Origin: JBNJDW01 sp051745265
Lineage (GTDB): Bacteria > Pseudomonadota > Alphaproteobacteria > Micavibrionales > CSBR16-224
Direction: 5' to 3'
Length of the DNA stretch: 5,453 nt
NCBI GenBank assembly: GCA_051745265.1
Contig: JBNJDW010000132.1
Coordinates: 1-5,453 of the forward strand
Part shown: piece by piece, positions 1 to 4,515 of the stretch
Layout of the letters: the number at the start of each line of letters is the position of its first letter
Numbering within the stretch: the stretch's first letter is position 1
Program-made: the position numbers and the translations under genes
Notes under the pieces: model-generated
What the model saw: the letters and a program-made list of their open reading frames with translations, nothing else
Database searches by the model: none
Told to the model about the DNA's origin: nothing

Positions 1-629
1 ATTTGTTTGAACGACAGGACATAGACATCGCCTTATTGCAGGAGGTCAATACCCGTCCGGCGACACGCAGTACCGAACAGGATATCGCCAATCTGTGCGG
101 CAGCCGTTTTAAAACCTTCATCCCCGGTATTTCAGTGCAAAGCGATGACGGCTGGTATGGCAATGCAATCCTGTCACGCTTTCCATGCCGGACGCATGAA
201 ATTATTGATATCAGCTATCCGGGGCGTGAGCCGCGCAATATTATGGAGGCGATTTTAGAAACCGATCAGGGGCCGCTCAGGGTTTTGAATACGCATAAAG
301 GCTTAAAACACCGGGAGCGGATCAGCCAGTTAAAAATGCTGCATAAGATGCTGGACCGTTATCCGGATCTGCCGCTGTTTTTGGGCGGGGATCTGAATAT
401 CTGGCATACATCCGTGCGCTCGCTTCAGGATATCAATGAAACGCTGCATTCGGTTAAAACCGGCGGGACCTTTCCCACCTGGTTTTTCTGGCCGATATTA
501 CAATTGGACCGGGTCTGGTGCCGCCCGGATCACCTGATCAAACATGCAGAGACATTGCACACCCCGGAAACGAAAATCTATTCCGATCACTATCCGATAT
601 TGATCGAGCTTGATGATCTTAACCGCTGA
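1..629 (+). CDS. EEP-family metal-dependent hydrolase (endonuclease/exonuclease/phosphatase), 5' truncated
   Basis: This is the C-terminal 208 residues of an endonuclease/exonuclease/phosphatase fold protein. The reading frame is open to the left edge (first full codon at base 3), so the true start is outside the window and the apparent TTG start is not real. Visible family motifs, numbered from the first full codon, are: LLQEV with the Mg-binding Glu14; GNAILSR at 53-59; GREPR at 74-78; NTHKGL with His98; GGDLN with Asp130 and Asn132; TFPTW at 156-160; LDRVW at 168-172; and SDHYPI with Asp195 and His196. Only the first strand with the early Asn motif is missing, probably 20-40 residues. The GREPR...THxGL...LDRxW pattern resembles the YbhP-like branch, which in E. 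coli neighbours the cardiolipin synthase gene clsB; that context cannot be seen here. The substrate is unknown: phosphodiesters in nucleic acid, lipid or sugar phosphates are all possible. Family call is secure, function is not. Confidence 0.9.
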   Translation, partial: LFERQDIDIALLQEVNTRPATRSTEQDIANLCGSRFKTFIPGISVQSDDGWYGNAILSRFPCRTHEIIDISYPGREPRNIMEAILETDQGPLRVLNTHKGLKHRERISQLKMLHKMLDRYPDLPLFLGGDLNIWHTSVRSLQDINETLHSVKTGGTFPTWFFWPILQLDRVWCRPDHLIKHAETLHTPETKIYSDHYPILIELDDLNR

Positions 630-650
630 TTTTATTCCGGCGTGTTAAAT

Positions 651-1256
651 TTATTCAGCCTTGATCACACCGCAGGCAATGCGGTCTCCGGCAGCGCCGG
701 TTGGCTGGGCGGCATAATCATCCTGTCCTTCATGGATAACAATTGCCGCGCCGTCATCATCCAGCAATACAGTTTTGTCCGTATTCAGATCATTATCCTC
801 AAGGGTAATCCGGTCGTTGTAGACATGACCAAAAGCATTGCCATCACCATCGACGACCATATTTGGCAGATCACCGGCATGCGGCCCGCCGTCATGTAAA
901 AAGCCGTGCGGTTTGTCATCAGGATTCAAATGGCCGCCGGCATTTGTGAAATAATTTGTCGTATCCGAGATTTCTTCGGTTTGAATCGGGGTGCAGTCGC
1001 CGGTTTCATGAATATGCATGCTGCGTTCCCCGGCCGGCATGTCATGAAGATTATAGCGCAGGACAACGCCGTTTTCGCTTTCATCCAGGGTGATTTCACC
1101 GATGCCATGACCGTTGGTGTTGATCATCTGGGCTGTGGCCCTGTTAGGGTTCTCCATTTTGGTGACAAGATCGCTGGCAGTGGCCGGCGTTGTCAAAGAC
1201 AGGGTCATAACAGCGGCGGCACCGGCCAGGATAAGTTTTTTAGAATTTACAGGCAT
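651..1256 (-). CDS. sodC: Cu/Zn superoxide dismutase, periplasmic (SodC)
   Basis: A 201-residue protein converting superoxide to peroxide and oxygen. It begins with a signal peptide: basic MPVNSKK, a hydrophobic run to about residue 21, then ATA before Ser28 as a type I cleavage site, so it acts in the periplasm. Every metal ligand is present with the same spacing as in the bovine enzyme: Cu ligands His81, His83 and His175; bridging His109; Zn ligands His117, His126 and Asp129. The disulfide pair is Cys88-Cys195, the active-site arginine is Arg192, and Asp179 matches the secondary-bridge aspartate. The frame stays open upstream to an ATG at 1322, but the start at 1256 is preferred because it has an AAGGAA ribosome site 5 bp upstream and puts the signal peptide at the N terminus. 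It lies 95 bp downstream of lysK on the same strand and converges on the hydrolase gene. I see no convincing promoter or terminator around it, so cotranscription with lysK is possible. Confidence 0.97.
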   Translation of the reverse strand: MPVNSKKLILAGAAAVMTLSLTTPATASDLVTKMENPNRATAQMINTNGHGIGEITLDESENGVVLRYNLHDMPAGERSMHIHETGDCTPIQTEEISDTTNYFTNAGGHLNPDDKPHGFLHDGGPHAGDLPNMVVDGDGNAFGHVYNDRITLEDNDLNTDKTVLLDDDGAAIVIHEGQDDYAAQPTGAAGDRIACGVIKAE

Positions 1257-1260
1257 AATT

Positions 1261-1266
1261 TTCCTT
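1261..1266 (-). promoter_or_regulatory. Ribosome binding site that fixes the sodC start
   Basis: Read on the minus strand, AAGGAA lies just upstream of the ATG at 1256-1254, at normal Shine-Dalgarno spacing. No comparable purine run precedes the alternative in-frame ATGs at 1322 and 1289, which would place 11-22 extra residues in front of the signal peptide. Confidence 0.75.
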
Positions 1267-1351
1267 TTCGTTTGAAGTCCAGAGGACATGTTTTTCAGGG
1301 TAACAAATAAATTTTCGGCCATAAAGGTTCCGGTCTGGTGGTGATCTTAAA

Positions 1352-2965
1352 TCAGGCGGTGGCCTTGATTTTGCCGGACAGCACCGCGCGGATCATCTCG
1401 CGGGTGTTTTCCAGACCATACAGTTCAATAAAGGACCCCATGCGCGGCCCCTGGCTTTGCCCCAGCAGGGTTTCATACATCGCCTTGAACCAGTCGCGCT
1501 GGTTTTCGGGGTAGTATTCACGGCCAATGGTATAGATTTCGGCCTGAATCTCTTCAGCCTTGGCGCCATCCTCCAGACTTTCCAATCGCTCTAGCAGATC
1601 ACTCAGGGCCTGCCGTTCGCTGTCCGTCGGATCGCGATACTGTTTCTGGCTTTTGACAAAATCCTGATAATAGGTCACCGCATATTCGGTCAGCTTATCA
1701 AGGAAGGGTGAATTCTCTGCCGAAGCTTCGGGATCATAACGTTTGATAAAGCCCCAGAGGACATCCTTGCTGTCGGCATTGGCGGCAGAGGCCAGATTGA
1801 GCAGCAGATTGAAACTGACCGGTACATCACCGATTTTTGTCAGCTCACCGGCATGAATGTGAAAGGCCGGATTTTCAATCTGGCGCAGGGCTTCTTCCTC
1901 AGCCAGTTTGGAGGCAAAAGTCATATATTCATCCACGGCCTTGGGAATCACATCAAAATGCAGCCGTTTGGCGGTTTTGGGTTTTTGATACATGAACAGC
2001 GCCAGACTTTCATTGGGCGCATAGCGCAGCCATTCTTCCACGGCAAGGCCGTTGCCTTTGGATTTGGAAATCTTCTGGCCTTTGTCATCCAGGAACAATT
2101 CATAGTTAAACAATTCAGGTGGTTTGCCGCCCATGATCCGGGTGATCTTGCTGGCCAGTTTGGCAGAATCAATCAGATCCTTGCCATACATTTCGTAATC
2201 CACCTCAAGCGCATACCACCGCATGCCCCAATCGGGTTTCCATTGCAGTTTGGCATTACCGCCGCGGACATCCAGTTCGACATCGGTGCCGTCTTCGTCG
2301 GTAAAAGTGACGGTGCCTTTGGCGGCATCGACCTTTTTCATCGGCACCTGCAATACATTGCCGGTGGTCGGTGAAATCGGCAGAATCGGGCTGTAGGTTG
2401 CCTGCCGTTCGGCGCGCAGGGTTGGCAGCATGACATTCATAATATCGTCAAATTTCTCCAGCACGCGGATCAGCGCGTCATCAAAGCGGCCTGATGTATA
2501 TTGCTGCGAGGAGACGACGGATTCATATTCAAAACCGAAACTGTCGAGAAAATCGCACAGGCGTTTAATATTATGCGCGGCAAAGCTTTCATGCTCATCG
2601 GAAAACGGATCGGGAACCCGAAACAGCGGCTTATGAAGATATTCGGCCATTTTTTCCCGGTTGGGCAGGTTATCGGGCACTTTGCGCAGCCCGTCCATAT
2701 CATCGGAAAAACAGATCATCTTTGTCGGGATTTCCGGGGCCAGAATTTCAAAGGCCCGGCGGACCATCGAGGTCCGGCAGACCTCGCCAAAGGTGCCGAT
2801 ATGCGGCAGGCCGGACGGCCCATACCCGGTTTCAAACAGGACATAACCCTTTGCCGGGGTCTTACCGTTCAGACGTTTGAGCAGCCGGCGGGCTTCTTCA
2901 AACGGCCAGGCTTTGGCATTTTGGGCCATTTCAACGGTAATCTGATCGATCAGGGATGCTGTCAT
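1352..2965 (-). CDS. lysK: Lysyl-tRNA synthetase, class I (LysRS1)
   Basis: A complete 537-residue class I lysine-tRNA ligase, which charges tRNA-Lys with lysine in the cytoplasm. The Rossmann-fold catalytic signatures are both present: GPSGLPHIG at 49-57 (HIGH motif, here HIGT) and KISKSKGNG at 298-306 (KMSKS motif). The C-terminal part, from about residue 330, is rich in helices as expected for the anticodon-binding region. The length is normal for the family. This enzyme is unrelated to the class II LysRS of E. coli; it is typical of archaea, spirochaetes and most Alphaproteobacteria, and is the strongest taxonomic marker here. The start at 2965 has an AGAGGA ribosome site (2976-2971) 5 bp upstream. 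Met13 (codon at 2929-2927) is a possible alternative start but lacks a ribosome site. The gene is divergent from the FMN reductase gene, with a 161-bp shared promoter region, and is followed by sodC. Confidence 0.97.
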   Translation of the reverse strand: MTASLIDQITVEMAQNAKAWPFEEARRLLKRLNGKTPAKGYVLFETGYGPSGLPHIGTFGEVCRTSMVRRAFEILAPEIPTKMICFSDDMDGLRKVPDNLPNREKMAEYLHKPLFRVPDPFSDEHESFAAHNIKRLCDFLDSFGFEYESVVSSQQYTSGRFDDALIRVLEKFDDIMNVMLPTLRAERQATYSPILPISPTTGNVLQVPMKKVDAAKGTVTFTDEDGTDVELDVRGGNAKLQWKPDWGMRWYALEVDYEMYGKDLIDSAKLASKITRIMGGKPPELFNYELFLDDKGQKISKSKGNGLAVEEWLRYAPNESLALFMYQKPKTAKRLHFDVIPKAVDEYMTFASKLAEEEALRQIENPAFHIHAGELTKIGDVPVSFNLLLNLASAANADSKDVLWGFIKRYDPEASAENSPFLDKLTEYAVTYYQDFVKSQKQYRDPTDSERQALSDLLERLESLEDGAKAEEIQAEIYTIGREYYPENQRDWFKAMYETLLGQSQGPRMGSFIELYGLENTREMIRAVLSGKIKATA

Positions 2966-3031
2966 TATAGTCCTCTGTTTTCATAGGCTGTCAAGGCCTT
3001 GTATGCTATAGGGATTCCCTTGCCGAGTAAA
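2964..3031 (-). promoter_or_regulatory. Candidate lysK promoter region (two alternatives)
   Basis: Two sigma70-like options are visible on the minus strand. Option A is TTTACT (3031-3026), a 17-bp spacer, then TAGCAT (3008-3003): weak hexamers at ideal spacing that would give a leader of about 30 nt. Option B is a perfect TTGACA (2994-2989) and a perfect TATAAT (2969-2964), but with a long 19-bp spacer and with the -10 running into the start codon. Option A fits the annotated start better. Neither is proven. Confidence 0.35.
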
Positions 3032-3065
3032 GCCAAAAGCCCGGATTTGGGCGCGCGGGCCGGAT

Positions 3066-3109
3066 TTGATTTTGATTTATTTTCTAGCATGCTATGCTTG
3101 CTTATAAGG
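3066..3109 (+). promoter_or_regulatory. Candidate promoter/operator of the FMN reductase gene, with a 10-bp perfect palindrome
   Basis: An AT-rich block precedes the gene. It holds tandem TTGATT hexamers (3066-3071, 3072-3077), a perfect palindrome TAGCATGCTA at 3085-3094, TATGCT (3093-3098, 15 bp after the second TTGATT) and an extended -10-like TGCTTATAA at 3099-3107. The palindrome lies in the -35/-10 interval of the candidate promoter, where a dimeric repressor would act. The choice of -10 is uncertain and the regulator is unknown. Confidence 0.35.
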
Positions 3110-3126
3110 ACTAAAGCAGGTGTGAG

Positions 3127-3780
3127 ATGGCTCTTGATATATTGGTTTTTCTGGGTTCGGTGCGGGAGAGTACGCCACCAAAACCGGCGCGGCTAGGTTT
3201 ACGGGTGGCCCGGGCCTGTCAGACGCAGCTGATGCAAAATCATAACGTAACTTTGATTGATCCGCTGGAGATTGAATTTACCAAAGCTTTTAAACCGCAT
3301 TTCTCCTATGCCAAAGGTGCTGCACCAACGGATATGGAGTCCCTGGCTGCAAAAATTGAACAGGCCGATGCCTATGTCATGGTCAGCCCTGAATATAATC
3401 ATTCGATGAGCCCGGCGCTGGCCGATCTGCTTAATCATTTTGGCAGTTCGCTGTTTTCATATAAGCCGAGCGCCATTGTCACCTATTCTGCCGGACAATG
3501 GGGCGGGGCGCGGGCCGCGGTTAATATGCGGACCTATTTATCGGAACTCGGCTGTCTTCCTGTCTCGGCGATGATTCATATCCCAAAGGCACAGGACATT
3601 CTAAACGTGCAGGGCCATTTTCAGGAGGATCAAGATGCCATAGAATGGGCCGGTTATTTTGATCGGACCTTCACCCAGTTGCAATGGTGGGGTATGGCCG
3701 CGAAAAACCAGCGCCAGTCAGGAAAGATTGAGCCGCCGGCAGCGTTTAGAAAAGATCCATCGCAGCGCAATGCGCCTTAA
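3127..3780 (+). CDS. NAD(P)H-dependent FMN reductase-like flavoprotein
   Basis: A 217-residue flavodoxin-fold protein of the NADPH-dependent FMN reductase family. The N-terminal strand and phosphate-binding loop are ILVFLGSVRES (5-15), where FMN phosphate would bind. The second hallmark is VSPEYNHSMSPALADLLNHF (86-105), matching the family's PEYN motif near the isoalloxazine ring. The third is SAGQWGGARAAVNMR (121-135), the conserved GG-R segment. Family members reduce FMN, quinones, azo compounds or metals using NAD(P)H; the actual substrate cannot be read from sequence. The last 20 or so residues are polar and probably a loose tail. The ATG at 3127 is preceded by AGCAGG (3115-3120) six bases upstream. 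No signal peptide or membrane segment is seen, so it is cytoplasmic. It converges on the GNAT gene with only 22 bp between stops and no clear terminator. Confidence 0.9.
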   Translation: MALDILVFLGSVRESTPPKPARLGLRVARACQTQLMQNHNVTLIDPLEIEFTKAFKPHFSYAKGAAPTDMESLAAKIEQADAYVMVSPEYNHSMSPALADLLNHFGSSLFSYKPSAIVTYSAGQWGGARAAVNMRTYLSELGCLPVSAMIHIPKAQDILNVQGHFQEDQDAIEWAGYFDRTFTQLQWWGMAAKNQRQSGKIEPPAAFRKDPSQRNAP

Positions 3781-3789
3781 AAATCAGCA

Positions 3790-3825
3790 GGGCCGCGCCA
3801 TATCAAATGGGCCGTGCCATATCAA
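3790..3825. repeat. Tandem duplication, 17-bp units with 19-bp period, across the GNAT stop codon
   Basis: On the minus strand the unit TTGATATGGCRCGGCCC occurs twice, at 3825-3809 and 3806-3790, matching at 16 of 17 positions (A versus G at the R). The first copy encodes the acetyltransferase C-terminal residues Asp-Met-Ala-Arg-Pro. The second copy, read one frame off, supplies the present TGA stop at 3805-3803. Read in its own frame, the second copy encodes the same five residues, then Cys and a TGA at 3786-3784. Confidence 0.9.
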
Positions 3826-4225
3826 TATGGTCTATCCCCGCATCTTTATAAATGGTGCCGGAACTTACAAAGCCAAGCGATTCATAAAAGGGTACAACCG
3901 TCACCTGGGCCGAGAGTTTTAAGTAATGAATGTCTGGGTTTTGGGCTTGATCCTTGAGGACGAATGCCATGAAATCCCGCCCGATGCCCTGTCCCCGATA
4001 AAGGTCCAGAACGGCGACCCGCTCAATTTTGGCGGTATCCTTGATAAAGCGGACCCGGCAGGTGGCAACAGGCCGGTCCTGATCGAGACCGATATAATGC
4101 CGCGCTGTGTCATCCAGCCCGTCAATTTCAAGATCCGGCGGCACATTCTGGCCCAGAATAAAAACCTTATGGCGGATGTCTAAACATTGTTCAATGTTAT
4201 CAGTGGTTTGAAATTTAATTGTCAT
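3803..4225 (-). CDS. GNAT family N-acetyltransferase (ElaA/YjcF-like)
   Basis: A 140-residue single-domain acetyl-CoA-dependent acetyltransferase. The N-terminal pattern (RHKVFILGQNVPPDLEIDG at 18-36, then DDTARHY) matches the ElaA/YjcF type. Motif A is ERVAVLDLYRGQGIGRDFM at 68-86, with the acetyl-CoA pyrophosphate loop RGQGIG at 77-82. Motif B is SAQVTVVPFYESLGF at 105-119, where Tyr114 is in the usual position of the general acid. The tail, IYKDAGIDHIDMARPI, fits the family's conserved end. The acceptor substrate is unknown. The ATG at 4225 is the only reasonable start: a stop codon sits three codons upstream in frame and the next Met is at residue 86. The ribosome site is weak, just an A-rich stretch. 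The last codon and stop come from a local tandem duplication. Confidence 0.92.
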   Translation of the reverse strand: MTIKFQTTDNIEQCLDIRHKVFILGQNVPPDLEIDGLDDTARHYIGLDQDRPVATCRVRFIKDTAKIERVAVLDLYRGQGIGRDFMAFVLKDQAQNPDIHYLKLSAQVTVVPFYESLGFVSSGTIYKDAGIDHIDMARPI

Positions 4226-4248
4226 TTTTATTCACTTTTTTAAAAAAG
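4219..4248 (+). promoter_or_regulatory. Candidate promoter for the intergenic RNA, with an A/T palindrome
   Basis: TTGTCA at 4219-4224 is one base from the sigma70 -35 consensus. With a 16-bp spacer, TAAAAA at 4241-4246 is a moderate -10, giving a start near 4253. The spacer and -10 overlap a perfect 14-bp palindrome of six T and six A bounded by C and G (4235-4248), which could serve as an A-tract element for either strand. The -35 overlaps the first codons of the divergent acetyltransferase gene. This is a weak prediction, compatible with the RNA structure that follows. Confidence 0.3.
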
Positions 4249-4252
4249 GGCC

Positions 4253-4467
4253 GGAACCAAACACCCTGTTCAGCCATTTGCAATACCAGAAGAGCCCCAC
4301 ACTCTTCTACGGTTATAGAACAGAACACCACACTCGGACAGGGCAAAACCTGCTCAAAACTGTTATCGGAAGTCCACATAACTTTCCTAAGTTATTCCCA
4401 CTCTCCCTCTCTGTCCTGTCCGAATTGTATGGCTCCGACTTACCCGGTCGGGGCCATACTTCTTTCT
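4253..4467 (+). ncRNA. Candidate structured RNA (sRNA or long helicase leader), family not recognised
   Basis: This fills most of the 290-bp stretch (4226-4515) lacking a credible ORF. Three stem-loop domains can be drawn on the + strand. Domain 1: CTGTTC/GAACAG (4266-4271/4318-4323) encloses AGAAGAG/CTCTTCT (4288-4294/4302-4308), extended by ACC/GGT (4285-4287/4311-4313) across a 2-nt bulge. Domain 2: a 12-bp closing stem (4334-4345/4412-4423) encloses ATAACTT/AAGTTAT (4378-4384/4389-4395) with a UCCU loop and a long CU-rich single strand. Domain 3: a 13-bp hairpin (4427-4439/4447-4459) followed by UUCUUUCU. The 12- and 13-bp stems each hold one G-U pair (4343-4414, 4434-4452) that would be C-A or A-C if the minus strand were the RNA, which favours + transcription. 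The exact ends are inferred. It may end at domain 3 as an sRNA or continue into the helicase mRNA. No tRNA, tmRNA, RNase P, SRP or clear 6S hallmark is seen. Confidence 0.5.
4427..4467 (+). terminator. Terminator-like hairpin upstream of the helicase gene
   Basis: GTATGGCTCCGAC (4427-4439) pairs with GTCGGGGCCATAC (4447-4459) through 13 base pairs, one of them G-U, with a 7-nt loop. It is followed directly by TTCTTTCT. The stem is strong, but the U tract is interrupted by C, so termination could be partial. If it works it either ends a free sRNA or attenuates transcription into the helicase gene 50 bp downstream. Confidence 0.5.
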
Positions 4468-4500
4468 GGCCTTTTTGGCGGTTCTGCGCTATATAAAAGG

Positions 4501-4506
4501 GGAGGT
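4501..4506 (+). promoter_or_regulatory. Strong ribosome binding site of the helicase gene
   Basis: GGAGGT lies 9 bp before the ATG at 4516, within the purine run AAAAGGGGAGGT. It selects this ATG over the later in-frame Met21 and Met28. The TATATAAAA just upstream (4490-4498) looks like a -10, but a start from it would fall inside this ribosome site, and no good -35 is present. Confidence 0.75.
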
Positions 4507-4515
4507 CAGATCATT

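Noticed and set aside
630..650. Terminator between the convergent hydrolase and sodC genes
   Set aside because: The 21-bp gap is AT-rich, but no stem longer than three or four pairs is present.
642..1310. Two + strand ORFs of 85 and 134 codons opposite sodC, and a 60-codon minus-strand ORF inside it
   Set aside because: They are other-frame shadows of sodC, which has complete metal ligands and a signal peptide; the shadow translations show no family features.
1853..2986. Several ORFs up to 173 codons on the + strand and shorter minus-strand ORFs inside lysK
   Set aside because: lysK is complete with both synthetase motifs; the overlapping frames give low-complexity Phe/Gly/His/Ile-rich products typical of antisense shadows.
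2999..3196. 65-codon + strand ORF across the divergent promoter region
   Set aside because: It overlaps the start of the reductase gene in another frame, has no ribosome site, and its product resembles no protein.
3781..3830. Bidirectional terminator between the convergent reductase and acetyltransferase genes
   Set aside because: CCATAT/ATATGG (3817-3822/3825-3830) can pair but has a 2-nt loop, lies in coding sequence and has no T tract. GCGC/GCGC near 3770 is only four pairs.
4253..4467. 6S RNA as identity of the structured RNA
   Set aside because: Length and a long closing stem would fit, but I cannot see the typical central bubble flanked by conserved stems, and the neighbours are not the usual zapA or formyltetrahydrofolate cyclo-ligase genes. 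Left open for an Infernal check.
4278..4496. 72-codon + strand ORF in the intergenic region
   Set aside because: It starts with TTG without a ribosome site, runs through all the stem-loops and has an odd composition. The RNA structure explains this sequence better.
4490..4498. TATATAAAA as -10 of a helicase promoter
   Set aside because: No -35 at a suitable distance, and transcription would begin inside the ribosome binding site.
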